A stretch of DNA of 64,000 bases, taken from contig NZ_CP113783.1 of assembly GCF_029542205.1 (NCBI RefSeq), positions 62,001 through 126,000 of the forward strand, read 5' to 3'. This document shows, piece after piece, positions 52,973-62,197 of the stretch (the stretch's first letter is position 1; each line of letters begins with the position of its first letter). The notes under the pieces are model-generated. The model saw nothing but the letters and a program-made list of their open reading frames with translations. It did not search any database and was not told the origin of the DNA. The DNA comes from Pseudoxanthomonas sp. SE1. Its GTDB lineage: Bacteria; Pseudomonadota; Gammaproteobacteria; Xanthomonadales; Xanthomonadaceae. The translations under genes were made by a program, and so were the position numbers.

Positions 52973-54223
52973 TCAGTCGTGTCGCAACGCCGCGATGGGA
53001 TCCAACTGCGCGGCTTGCCGTGCGGGATACACGCCGAAGCCCAGGCCGACCACCGCGCAGAAACCGGCCGACAGCAGGATCGGCACCGGGGCCCACGCGA
53101 CCTGCCAGCCGGCGAAGGTGGCGATCAGGTAGGCCAGCACGCCGCCGAACACCAGGCCCAGCACAGCACCCGCGATGCAGATGACCGTGGCCTCGCGCAG
53201 GAACTGCGCGATCACGTCGCGACGACGCGCGCCGAGTGCGCGCAGCAGGCCGATCTCGCGGCGCCGCTCCAGCACGTTGGCCAGCATGATGTTCATGATG
53301 CCGATGCCGCCGACCAGCAGGCTGACGCCCGCGATCGCGCCCATCACGATCTGGAAGATGCGCTGTGTCTGCTGGTGCTGCTGGAACAGTTGCTGAGGCA
53401 CGATCAACTGGTAGTCCGCCATGCCGGCATGGCGCTGGTCCAGCACCGCCGACAGCACGCCGGCACCGGCGGCTAGGCGTTGCGGATCGTCCAGCCGCAG
53501 CAGGAAGCGGTCCACTTCGTCTTCTTGCGGCTGGAAGCGGAAGCGCGCCCGCACGCTCGCCAGTGGAACGTAAATGCGGTTGCTTTCCGAGCCCAGCTGC
53601 ACGCCTTCGAAATCGTCCTGGCCCAGATCGCGGTCGGCCAGCACCCCGATCACCTCCAGCCACACGTGGTTGACCTTGACCAGCCCGCCCACGGCATCGC
53701 CTTTCGGGAACAGGTCGGCTGCCGCCTGGTGGCCAAGCACCGCGACCGCGGCGAGCGCAGCCTCGTCGTCAGCGTTGAACGCGCGGCCCTTGGCGACCTT
53801 CAGCGACGACAGGTCGAACCAGTTCGCGCTTACGCCGCTGGCCTGCGCATCGCTGCGGCCGGTATCGCTGAAGACGGTATGCGTGCGCACCTGCTTCTCC
53901 GCGGCATGGCGTTCCGCGCCGGGCACCACGCTGAGCGCGGCGTCCGCATCGGCGACGGTCAGGCCGACACTGCGCTCGCGCGTCTCCTTCAGCGTGTCCT
54001 CGTCCTGTGGCTTGGCCTCGGCGATCAGGTTGTGCAGGCCCAGGCCTTCCACCAGGCGCAGCGCTTCGCGCCGGCTGCCTTCGCCCACCGCCTGCATCGC
54101 CACGATGGCGCCCACGCCGAAGATCATGCCGAGCAGCGTCAACAGCGTGCGCAGGCGGCGCCGCCACAGTTCCTCCACCGCTTCGCGCCAGACCGTGGGC
54201 AGGCGGTTGAACAGGCCGGTCAT
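52973..54223 (-). CDS. MacB-type ABC transporter permease
   Basis: 416 residues. One N-terminal helix (LRTLLTLLGMIFGVGAIVAMQAV), a MacB_PCD periplasmic domain of about 230 residues, then three C-terminal helices (IVMGAIAGVSLLVGGIGIMNIML; VICIAGAVLGLVFGGVLAYL; ILLSAGFCAVVGLGFGVYP). Such permeases form a mechanotransmission complex with a periplasmic adaptor, exporting peptides, lipids or antibiotics. Overlaps the upstream adaptor by 4 nt (ATGA). Confidence 0.93.
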   Translation of the reverse strand: MTGLFNRLPTVWREAVEELWRRRLRTLLTLLGMIFGVGAIVAMQAVGEGSRREALRLVEGLGLHNLIAEAKPQDEDTLKETRERSVGLTVADADAALSVVPGAERHAAEKQVRTHTVFSDTGRSDAQASGVSANWFDLSSLKVAKGRAFNADDEAALAAVAVLGHQAAADLFPKGDAVGGLVKVNHVWLEVIGVLADRDLGQDDFEGVQLGSESNRIYVPLASVRARFRFQPQEDEVDRFLLRLDDPQRLAAGAGVLSAVLDQRHAGMADYQLIVPQQLFQQHQQTQRIFQIVMGAIAGVSLLVGGIGIMNIMLANVLERRREIGLLRALGARRRDVIAQFLREATVICIAGAVLGLVFGGVLAYLIATFAGWQVAWAPVPILLSAGFCAVVGLGFGVYPARQAAQLDPIAALRHD

Positions 54224-55515
54224 GCGGTCTTTCCTTCTGCGTCATCGGTGGCGGTCTCTTCGCCCTCGGCGTCCGTCGCGTCCTTGTCCTTGTCGCTGCC
54301 GTCGTCGCCGGGCGCGGGCACGTCGACCTGCGACAGGCGCACCTGGTCGCCGGCCTTCAGGCCCGACAGGACTTGCGACCGGGCCGTGCCGCGCACGCCC
54401 AGCTTCACTTCGCGTGCCACGTAGTCGTTGCCCTGCTTCACTTGCACCCAATGGCGGTCGTCGCGCTGTTCGATAGCCACGTTCGGCACCGCCATCGCGT
54501 CCTTCGCATCGAGCAGCACCACCGAGGCGGCGAAGCGCTGGCCCGGGATCAGGCGATAGCGTTCGATGGCGTGCGCGGGAATCGGCGCGCGCATCGACAG
54601 GAACTTCACCGGGCTCTCGCGGTTACGCACCTTGGCGGCGCTGGCCACCCACGCGAGCTTGCTGTCGATGCGCTGGTCCGGGCGACCCAACGGATGCAGC
54701 ACCACCGCATCGCCGGCCTGCACGCCCTGCGCCTCGATCTGCGGCAGGTCGATCTCCACTTCCATCGCCGAGGTGTCCGGCAGGCTGCCGAACTCGAAGC
54801 CCGCGCGCAGGTTGGCGCCCACCATCGGCTTGTCGCCGGACCAGTTGGCGGCGAGCAGCAGCACGCCATCGTTGGGCGCGCGCAGTTCCAGCGCGTCCAG
54901 GTCGTCCTTGCGCGTCTTCGCATTCATGTCGAAGGTGGCGCGTTGCGCGTCCAGCACCGCCAGTTCCGCACCGCCGCGCACGTCCGACTGGTCGCGCTGC
55001 CACTGCAGCACGCCCTGCCTCACCTGCAGGTACTCCTTGTCCTCGATCGCATCCAGCACCTGGTTGCGTGCCACCGTGCTGAGGTCGGCACCGGCATAGC
55101 GCTGGGCGATGCCCAACTGCACGGCCACCAGCGACAGGTCCACCTCCACGCGGCCCTGCGCGGAATCCAGCCCGCTTTCCTTCGCCGCGCGCGCCAGGGC
55201 ATTGCGCTGCAGGTCGATCATCGCCTGCGCCAGTTGCTGCTCGCCTTCCGGGGACACGAAGCGCGCCAGCACGTCGCCCTTCTTGACCAACGTGCCTTCC
55301 GGCACCATCCATACCACCTGGCGCTGGGCCCAGTTCTTGCCCGGCACGTTCAACGGCGTCGGCTTGGACGAACGCAGCTCGCCTTCGCCGCGCACGGTGA
55401 TCGTCAGCGGGCCTTGCGCCACCGTCTCGCTGGCGATCGGCATCTCGTCGCTGCCGCAGGCCGTCAGCAATACAGCCAAAGCCAGCATCATCACCACGGG
55501 CAACGGACGCTTCAT
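54220..55515 (-). CDS. HlyD-type periplasmic adaptor, lipoprotein
   Basis: 431 residues. Signal peptide with lipobox LTAC. Adaptor features: N-terminal lipoyl half (VPEGTLVKKGDVLARFVSPEG), helical hairpin region, beta-barrel part (MEVEIDLPQIEAQGVQAGDAVV), and an acidic C-terminal tail (DDGSDKDKDATDAEGEE). First-in-row differences from the other two adaptors: lipid anchor and acidic tail. Coupled to the permease. Confidence 0.85.
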   Translation of the reverse strand: MKRPLPVVMMLALAVLLTACGSDEMPIASETVAQGPLTITVRGEGELRSSKPTPLNVPGKNWAQRQVVWMVPEGTLVKKGDVLARFVSPEGEQQLAQAMIDLQRNALARAAKESGLDSAQGRVEVDLSLVAVQLGIAQRYAGADLSTVARNQVLDAIEDKEYLQVRQGVLQWQRDQSDVRGGAELAVLDAQRATFDMNAKTRKDDLDALELRAPNDGVLLLAANWSGDKPMVGANLRAGFEFGSLPDTSAMEVEIDLPQIEAQGVQAGDAVVLHPLGRPDQRIDSKLAWVASAAKVRNRESPVKFLSMRAPIPAHAIERYRLIPGQRFAASVVLLDAKDAMAVPNVAIEQRDDRHWVQVKQGNDYVAREVKLGVRGTARSQVLSGLKAGDQVRLSQVDVPAPGDDGSDKDKDATDAEGEETATDDAEGKTA

Positions 55516-56483
55516 TTCGCACCTCCCGTGATATCCGGCACGGTCAGCTCCACGCGCACCGCCTGGCCGGGGCGCAGCTTGGCCTGGGTGTCGTCGAGGT
55601 GGATCTCCAGGTCCAGTACCGGCACCGGCTGCACCTGCGATTTGCTGCGCACTGCGCGGCCGATGCCGGCCACCTTGCCGTGGTACGCACTGCCGCCGCC
55701 GCCTTCCACCACGATGCGCGCACGCGCGCCCACCTGTACGCGCTGCAGGTCGCGCTCCGGCAGCTGCGCACGGACCGCAAGGGTGGCGGGGTCGGGGATC
55801 TCGGCCACGGTCTGGCCACGCCAGACCTGCGAGCCCACGTCGAATTTCTCGCCGTTCCAGTTGCTCTTGTGCATGATCACGCCGTCGCGCGGCGCAGGCA
55901 GGGTGAGCGCGGCGATCGAGGTCTGCAGGCGCGTCACATCGGCCTGCGCCTGCTGCAGTTCGGCGGTGACCAGGCGCAGTTCCTGCCGGCGCTGCTCGGC
56001 GGCGGCGCGTTCGGCCTGTTGCGCCAGCACGGCCAGGCGCTCGGTGCGGCGGCGATCCTCCACCAGCTTGTCGTACTCCAACGCAGCGATCAGTTCGCGT
56101 GGCTGCAGCGTCTTGCGGGCGGCCTTGTCGCGCTCGGCTTCGGCTTGTGCGGTCAGCAGGCGCTGGCTGCGCTCGCGCTCGGCGACGTCGAGCGTCAGGT
56201 TCTCCAGCTCGCGCTTCTTTTCCTGCAACAGGCTCTGCTTCTCGCTCAGCTGGCGCACCAGTTCGTTGGTGTCGAAGGCGACCACGATGTCGCCTTTCTT
56301 GACCGTGCTGCCATCGGGCGCGAGCTGGGTCAGGTTGAACTGCCACAGGCGATCCACCGCCGGTGGCACCAGCTGCACGCTGCGTTGCGCATAGACCTCG
56401 CCGTCGACGCGCAGGGAGGCGGCGTGCGCGGTGGGGAGGCTCGTCGCCAGCGCCAGGGCGAGGAGGGAAAGATGACGCTTCAT
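55512..56483 (-). CDS. HlyD-type periplasmic adaptor
   Basis: 323 residues with a signal peptide (PTAHAAS). Coiled-coil hairpin (QLSEKQSLLQEKKRELENL, QQAERAAAEQRRQELRL) between two lipoyl halves; APRDGVIMHK and LPERDLQRVQVGARARI mark the beta parts. Overlaps both neighbours by 4 nt. Confidence 0.87.
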   Translation of the reverse strand: MKRHLSLLALALATSLPTAHAASLRVDGEVYAQRSVQLVPPAVDRLWQFNLTQLAPDGSTVKKGDIVVAFDTNELVRQLSEKQSLLQEKKRELENLTLDVAERERSQRLLTAQAEAERDKAARKTLQPRELIAALEYDKLVEDRRRTERLAVLAQQAERAAAEQRRQELRLVTAELQQAQADVTRLQTSIAALTLPAPRDGVIMHKSNWNGEKFDVGSQVWRGQTVAEIPDPATLAVRAQLPERDLQRVQVGARARIVVEGGGGSAYHGKVAGIGRAVRSKSQVQPVPVLDLEIHLDDTQAKLRPGQAVRVELTVPDITGGAK

Positions 56484-57443
56484 GGCGCCTTCCCCTTCGC
56501 GGCCGGTGCCGTGGCGGGGCGCGCGATCACGCGCACGCTCATGCCCGGCATCAGCGACAGCGCGTGCGCGTCCAGGGTGATGTCGAGGGTGAAGTAGCGG
56601 CCTTCGCCCCATTCCGGACGCCGGTCGGGCGCGCCGGAGATGAAGGCGATGCGGCCGGTCACCTTGCGCCCGGGCATGGCATCGAACGCCAGTTCCACCG
56701 GCTGGTCGACCGCCAGGCCGCGGCGGTCGGGTTCCAGGGCCCAGGCGCGCACGTTCATGCGGCCGCTGCTGACCACTTCGCCGGCCTTGCTGCCGGGCAT
56801 GGTCGACGAGCCTTCGTCGATGCGTCCGCCGATCCAGTTGTTGTTGAACCCGTGCACCACCACGCCGTCGCGGTCGGCGACGACCTCCGAGGTGCGTACC
56901 AGCGCAGCGTGGTAGTCGCGCTGCAACACCAGCTTGTCGATCTGCAGGCGTCCGTCCTGAATGCGCCGCTCCACGGCCATGTTGGCGGCGGCCAGGTCCT
57001 TGCGCTTCAGCGCGACCTCGCGGGTGGCGCGGTCCAGTTCGCCCTGGTGGCGGTCGTAGTCCAGGCCGGAGATCAGGTCCGGGGGGATGGTGGCGTCCAG
57101 CTTGGCGGTGGCCAGTTCGGCCTCGGCCTCCACCAGCGCCATCTCGGCCTGCACCGCCTTGACCTGCAGTTCGGCGACGTCCTTGGCGTCCTTGGCGCGG
57201 CCCTGTTCGATCTGCGCTTCCAGGTCGGGGATGCGGCTGGCGGATTGGCCGGGGTCGATGCGCAGCACCACCTCGCCTTTCTTCACCCGCTCGCCCTCGG
57301 GGACGTAATAGCGGATGACGACCGGCGCGCTGTTCGACTGTGGAGTGAGGATCTGCTGCGCGTCGATCGCGCGCACCTCGCCGGTCAGCACCACGGCGTG
57401 CGCGGGTGCGGCGGCAGCCAGTACCAGGGCGGCCAACAGGGCC

Positions 57444-57457
<14 letters not shown>
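56480..57457 (-). CDS. HlyD-type periplasmic adaptor
   Basis: 325 residues with a signal peptide (PAHAVVLTG). Same layout: VPEGERVKKGEVVLRIDPG, helical hairpin (ALVEAEAELATAKL), VVADRDGVVVHGF and ALEPDRRGLAVDQPVELAF. The start overlaps the ATPase gene end (57444-57457, 14 nt). Third adaptor in a row in one operon. Confidence 0.87.
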
Positions 57458-58118
<661 letters not shown>

Positions 58119-58519
58119 CGTGTCCCCTTCGTTCCCTCGTCTGTGTCGACCATCGCGGCCCGCCAAGGTTCCCGACGCGTGGGCGGGAAAGGCGACGACG
58201 GTCGTGCGTCCTGCCGGGTGAGGCGCGAGCATCCCAGATGCCCGCGTGAGGTTGCAACCGCGGCAGGCCGCAGGCCTTTTCCTTCCTTTAGGGTTACCGG
58301 TGAGCGGGAAGGCTCAGATACGGCCCGGCGGGATCTGGCGGCGCGATCTTCAGGGCCGTCGCGACGCAGGGGAAGGGCTGCGTCCGAGTCATGAAGGGCA
58401 CTTTAGGTCGATCATTAGTGCTGTTACCTTGACGTCGCTCCCACCCCTCGTGAGGATGGTGGCGAAAATTCCGTGGTGGAGCCAACGGATCTCGGAACTC
58501 AATGGAAAGGGAATGCGGC
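58119..58519. other. Intergenic region between divergent operon and orphan gene
   Basis: About 400 bp. It should hold the ABC operon promoter. No attC, MITE or terminator is recognised; direct repeats GCAGGCC GCAGGCC occur near 58263. Confidence 0.4.
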
Positions 58520-59113
58520 ATGGCCAGCTGGTTTGAGGACAATCAGACAAAATCGGTGATCATCTATACGACGTTCGTCGCCGGCTCAACATGGGCGATC
58601 TTCAACGTACTACTTGACGATAAGAAGCTGGCGTCTGCAAAAGCGGAAGCCGACCAATACAAAGCAAAAACCGAAGTTCTTGAAGCACGAATAGCGCAAC
58701 TTTCCGACGATAACCAAAGGTATCTGAGTTGGCTGTCCGAAATGCCGGGTACGGTGGCTTACTTCGAGTCCGAGTTGAAGAAGGCCAAAGAACAGGCGGC
58801 ATCCATCAAGGTCGCATCGCCGATGTTGGAACCCAGCATGTCAACGTCGGAGGGGCGTTCGGCTGTCCTGACCATGGGGGAGTCAATGATTGACCCGATC
58901 ACTGGGGCCATCATCGGTGTAGGAAGATTCCATGCGGATTTCACAGTCGACCTCAACATCACGACACCGGATGGAAAGACTCAATCCCAACCGAATTCGA
59001 AGGCAGGGTCCGTGTGGGACTTTACGTACAAGTCAACGAATTACAGAATCACTCTTGTACGCTCGGATTGGTTCAAGAACGAAGCAACTGTGGCAGTCAG
59101 AGAGCTCAACTGA
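58520..59113 (+). CDS. Membrane-anchored coiled-coil hypothetical protein
   Basis: 197 residues. N-terminal hydrophobic segment (SVIIYTTFVAGSTWAIFNVLL), then a coiled coil (KLASAKAEADQYKAKTEVLEARI) and a C-terminal beta-rich domain. Clearly less GC-rich than the ABC operon. GGAAAGGG lies 8 nt before the ATG at 58520. No attC adjoins it; part of the accessory region, function unknown. Confidence 0.65.
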   Translation: MASWFEDNQTKSVIIYTTFVAGSTWAIFNVLLDDKKLASAKAEADQYKAKTEVLEARIAQLSDDNQRYLSWLSEMPGTVAYFESELKKAKEQAASIKVASPMLEPSMSTSEGRSAVLTMGESMIDPITGAIIGVGRFHADFTVDLNITTPDGKTQSQPNSKAGSVWDFTYKSTNYRITLVRSDWFKNEATVAVRELN

Positions 59114-59248
59114 GCGCGACGCGGTTTGTCCAGGACGTGGCATATGCTAAATCATGGATAATTCCGCCTCGTGAAGTGCGCGGAATCATGCGCATGTCTG
59201 ATGAGGACATTATTCCGTGCTTCCTTGTGGATTGATCGGCGAAAGGAA

Positions 59249-59281
59249 GATGGGTATCGCCTTCGGCTCAACCCATCCTAC
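59249..59281. mobile_element. MITE-like repeat, half copy D
   Basis: Only the right arm (GATGGGTATCGCC ... CTCAACCCATCCTAC). It abuts an IS110 remnant, suggesting insertion of one into the other followed by loss. Confidence 0.75.
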
Positions 59282-59376
59282 TTGCTGCGACGCGTCCGGC
59301 TGCGTCCGGCTGCGTCCACGGAGCACACGGAAAACACCTGTTTTCCCAAGTCCACGCCGATGGTTGTAGTGCGCAT
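59281..59376 (-). pseudogene. IS110-family transposase, N-terminal remnant
   Basis: Reads from ATG at 59376 MRTTTIGVDLGKQVFSVCS then VDAAGRSRTRRSK, ending at a stop made at the MITE junction. IGVDLxKxxF...VDAxGRxxxRR is the DEDD transposase N-terminus of IS110. The rest of the transposase is missing. A ribosome site GGAGGAG precedes the ATG. Confidence 0.75.
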
Positions 59377-59469
59377 GGGAAGCTCCTCCTCCAGATCTAC
59401 CGATGGTGAGAACCATCATGGTCCTTCAAGACCGAGCGGTTATCCGCAGGGATGGGGAGCTTCCTTTTT

Positions 59470-59522
59470 ACTCATTCAAGCCGACGCCGCTTCGCGGGTC
59501 GGCTTAACTCAGGCGTTAGACC
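59470..59522 (+). repeat. Integron attC site 4 (left end replaced by IS110 end)
   Basis: CTCATTCAAGCCGACGCC, CGCTTCGCGGG, TCGGCTTAACTCAGGC and R' box GTTAGAC (59515-59521) are intact; the expected R'' TAACAATT is replaced by TTTTTA from the IS110-flanking sequence. Confidence 0.8.
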
Positions 59523-59534
59523 TAAGGACAGATT

Positions 59535-60326
59535 ATGGCGAGAGCGGTTGCATTCCTCGACATCCTCGGCTTCAAGCAGATGCTCCAAGAACGACCCCTG
59601 GCCGAGCTTGCAAAAGATTATGAGGGGGCTGTCCAGCAAGCCGCCTCACTTAACCAGAGGCACCAGACGGATCGTTCCGCGCCGACCTACCTGCCAAACC
59701 ACAAGCCCGGCGAGCCGTGGTGTCATCGCCAGATATTCTCGGATTCAATCATCCTGGTCGCGTTGGACGAAACGGAAGAAAGCTGCCTAAAGCTGCTCTT
59801 CTATGCCAGGCTACTCTTCATCTTCATGCTTGTTCGCAAACTCCCAGTTCGCGGAGCAGTCGCTGCTGGAAAGCTCTATCACAACCCAGCGACTGCAGTG
59901 ACCCTAGGCGATGCGCTGACAGACGCATACCTCATGGAGCAACAGCAGGAGTGGGCGGGCATTTGCATCGCAGACTCCGTATGGGAGACATTTCCAAACC
60001 TGCTGGCAGCTGCTCGGGATCCCGAAGATGCTCTGCACTACTACTTCCTTGAGTACCCCGTTCCGTGGAAGGGACCGGCTCAGTCAGCTCATCGTGTCCT
60101 AAATTGGCGCTTCAATACGGTCATTGCGGCAGGTTCTAGACAGCTACTAAAGGACGCTAGATTGGACCAAGTACCGTCCAAGCATCAGAACGTCATTCGG
60201 TACCTTGAGCATGTTCGTGCGTCTGGAGCCGTGCACTTCGGTGACGGCTCGCCAAAACCGGCTGAGTGTTCGACCGTTTGGCTGGGCCCGACGCAACCGC
60301 CCTTCAAGCACGGAGATGACCTGTAG
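59535..60326 (+). CDS. Cassette gene, class III nucleotide cyclase-like protein
   Basis: 263 residues, ATG 13 nt after the attC4 R' box. FLDILGFKQML and IFSDSIILV hold Asp residues where class III adenylate/guanylate cyclases bind metal; VRGAVAAGKLYHN and VTLGDALTDAYLMEQ follow in the order of the cyclase core. The Asn/Arg transition-state pair of canonical cyclases is not obvious. This FLDILGF family includes defence cyclases of the Pycsar type, so a phage-defence signal synthase is a reasonable hypothesis, unproven here. It is followed by its own attC. Confidence 0.6.
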   Translation: MARAVAFLDILGFKQMLQERPLAELAKDYEGAVQQAASLNQRHQTDRSAPTYLPNHKPGEPWCHRQIFSDSIILVALDETEESCLKLLFYARLLFIFMLVRKLPVRGAVAAGKLYHNPATAVTLGDALTDAYLMEQQQEWAGICIADSVWETFPNLLAAARDPEDALHYYFLEYPVPWKGPAQSAHRVLNWRFNTVIAAGSRQLLKDARLDQVPSKHQNVIRYLEHVRASGAVHFGDGSPKPAECSTVWLGPTQPPFKHGDDL

Positions 60327-60342
60327 CCGTGCCTTGGCTTAG

Positions 60343-60403
60343 GTCTAACAATTCATTCAAGCCGAAGCCGCTTCGCGGCACGGCTTAACTCAAGCGTTAG
60401 AGC
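60343..60403 (+). repeat. Integron attC site 5 (best preserved)
   Basis: R'' GTCTAAC, AATTCATTCAAGCCG, hairpin AGCCGCTTCGCGGC, ACGGCTTAACTCAAGC, R' GTTAGAG. The two halves are imperfect inverted repeats as required for single-strand folding by IntI. Confidence 0.92.
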
Positions 60404-60427
60404 GCACTGATTTGAACGGGGGTCCTT

Positions 60428-61198
60428 GTGAATGACATCATCGAAGCGATAAGCGCAAGGATTAAGGCGCCATACTTTGGCTACGCGATGTTGTCTTTCA
60501 TTGCACTGAACTGGCGGGGCATATTCCTGCTTGCAGCCACGCCGGGATCCCCTCAAATTCGGCTGGAAGCCTTCGATTTAGCCACAAGCTTTACAAGCTT
60601 GATCGTGTGGCCATTAGTAGTAGGTGCGGTGGTAGCCGTATGCTCGCCATGGATCAAACTCACGTTTGCCTATCTTTCCAGAAGACCGTTTGAATACATT
60701 GATAATCTACATCTCGACGCAGAGCACAAGAAGACAATCAGAAGAACTGAGCTAGAGCGCTCCAGGTCAGAGTTGTTTGCCAGCAAGGAAACGGAGCTGA
60801 TAGAACGAGCAAAGAGAGATGAAGAAGTTCTACAAATCGAAGACGAGTCAGTGCAAGAACAACTAAGAGCGGAACTTGAGCTACTACGCAAAGAGCGTGA
60901 TCGAATGTCTCACGGCCTTTACGGCAGCGATGCAGTTCAGCTTTCGCCAACTGAGAGAGAGCTTCTTACGCTAGCGGCGAAGAGCGGCAGCGGGACGATC
61001 TCAAGGAACGAGTACATAAGCGGTCGTAACATCCAAGTGGGAACAACCACGTTCGGTGCCGACAGTACAAAAGACTTCGCTAAGTACGATTCCGCATTGC
61101 GATCACTTGTCTCCAAAGAGTTGGTGCGGAGTATGGGGGCGGGCGGAAACATTTTTGAACTTACCCATACCGGCTGGCAGATCGCAGATGCGCTCTAA
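60428..61198 (+). CDS. Cassette gene, two-TM coiled-coil protein with possible effector role
   Basis: 256 residues from a GTG. Two membrane helices (FGYAMLSFIALNWRGIFLLA and LIVWPLVVGAVVAVCSPW), a charged coiled coil (RTELERSRSELFASKETEL ... ELELLRKERDRM), then a C-terminal domain of about 90 residues with a winged-helix look (LSPTERELLTLAAKSG, LVSKELVRSMGAGGN). Stop lies inside the next R'' box. As the cassette right after the cyclase-like one, it could be a membrane effector or simply independent. Confidence 0.55.
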   Translation: MNDIIEAISARIKAPYFGYAMLSFIALNWRGIFLLAATPGSPQIRLEAFDLATSFTSLIVWPLVVGAVVAVCSPWIKLTFAYLSRRPFEYIDNLHLDAEHKKTIRRTELERSRSELFASKETELIERAKRDEEVLQIEDESVQEQLRAELELLRKERDRMSHGLYGSDAVQLSPTERELLTLAAKSGSGTISRNEYISGRNIQVGTTTFGADSTKDFAKYDSALRSLVSKELVRSMGAGGNIFELTHTGWQIADAL

Positions 61199-61260
61199 CA
61201 ATTCATTCAAGCCGAAGCCGCTTCGCGGCACTGCGCATCGGAAGACATAAGGTGTTAGCT
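61193..61260 (+). repeat. Integron attC site 6 (variant right half)
   Basis: R'' CTCTAAC, AATTCATTCAAGCCGAAG, CCGCTTCGCGGC, then a different right half, TGCGCATCGGAAGACATAAG, and R' GTTAGCT. The stop codon TAA of the upstream cassette is in the R'' box. Confidence 0.8.
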
Positions 61261-61275
61261 AACACAGGAGGCATC

Positions 61276-61692
61276 ATGGAAAGTGGGACTCAGCAGGAGT
61301 GGGACGAGTACCGACAACGCAAGCGAGCTGAACGACTGTTTGAAGCCGATCAGGTTTGGAGTGCATTGGTTGCTGGCGGTGTCGACTCTGAAACGGTGCT
61401 GGCAATTGACTTCGTGCATTTCGGGGGATCGCAAGCGCAGATTGAACGATTGGGGCAACAGCTTGCCGAGAATTGCACTGTCACAACAGAGCCGGGCCCG
61501 AGCGGCTACTGGCTACTGAAAGGCACGACCCGCCCTTACGGTGTGACGCTGTCCGCTACGGACCATCTGGCTTGGGTTGAGTTCATGTGTGACGTCGCCG
61601 CAGATCACGGCTGCGTGTTTTCCACATGGTCACTCAGCGCCCCCTCACTCGATATAACGATCAACAGCGAGACCTTTGAGGGCGGCACCTGA
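61276..61692 (+). CDS. Cassette gene, RraB-like (RNase E inhibitor fold) protein
   Basis: 138 residues, AGGAGG 5 nt before the ATG. DQVWSALVAGGVD, then TVLAIDFVHFGGSQAQIERLG, TTRPYGVTLSATDHLAWVEFM and CVFSTWSLSAP fit the RraB/DUF1260 fold, in which small proteins inhibit RNase E. Assignment by pattern only. Stop TGA is in the R'' box of the next attC. Confidence 0.5.
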   Translation: MESGTQQEWDEYRQRKRAERLFEADQVWSALVAGGVDSETVLAIDFVHFGGSQAQIERLGQQLAENCTVTTEPGPSGYWLLKGTTRPYGVTLSATDHLAWVEFMCDVAADHGCVFSTWSLSAPSLDITINSETFEGGT

Positions 61693-61755
61693 CAGTTCAT
61701 TCAAGCCGATGCCGCTTCGCGGCGCGGTGCATCGGGCGACATAAGGCATCAGGGG
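61687..61755 (+). repeat. Integron attC site 7 (variant right half)
   Basis: R'' ACCTGAC, AGTTCATTCAAGCCGATG, CCGCTTCGCGGC, GCGGTGCATCGGGCGACATAAGG then CATCAGGG. Shares its right-half variant with attC 6. Confidence 0.75.
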
Positions 61756-61762
61756 ACAAAAA

Positions 61763-62143
61763 GTGAAATTCGCCGTACTTGGTGCAGCATTAAGCGCATT
61801 GCTCGCCGCGTGTGGGGTCGGAGGAGAGGCTGTGAGTGAAGAACAGGCCGTGATCGTCTACTTTGACTACGGATCAACCGACCTGAAGCCGCTTTTTGCG
61901 CTGGAAGCGCAGCTGGAAGAAGTACTGGAGAAGACCGGCGCGGGAGAGTTTGACGGAAACGAAGTGGCGACAGATGGCAGCGATGCTTATCTGTATCTCT
62001 ACGGACCGGATGCCGATGCCCTCCTTGAGGCCGTCCGCCCGACGCTTCTGGCAGCGGACTTCATGAAGCGTGCAACGGCAACGAAGGTGTATGGCGAACC
62101 GGGTTCGGATGTACGCCGTGAAGAAGTGCAGCTTGTCCCCTAG
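61763..62143 (+). CDS. Cassette gene, lipoprotein
   Basis: 126 residues from GTG. Signal peptide with lipobox LAACG. Mature domain: VIVYFDYGSTDLKPLFALEAQLEEVLEK then DAYLYLYGPDADALLEAVRP, which looks like an alpha/beta sandwich with a two-strand repeat. Such small domains are common in cassettes; no function known. The TAG stop lies in the following R'' box. Confidence 0.65.
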   Translation: MKFAVLGAALSALLAACGVGGEAVSEEQAVIVYFDYGSTDLKPLFALEAQLEEVLEKTGAGEFDGNEVATDGSDAYLYLYGPDADALLEAVRPTLLAADFMKRATATKVYGEPGSDVRREEVQLVP

Positions 62144-62197
62144 CAGTTCGCACAAGCCGAAGTCCCTTCGCGACGCGGACCAACTCATGCGTCGTCA
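62138..62197 (+). repeat. Integron attC site 8 (degenerate, last in array)
   Basis: R'' CCCTAGC, AGTTCGCACAAGCCGAAG, TCCCTTCGCGAC, GCGGACCAACTCATGC, GTCGTC. R' has decayed. No cassette follows, so this is the array end in this window. Confidence 0.65.
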
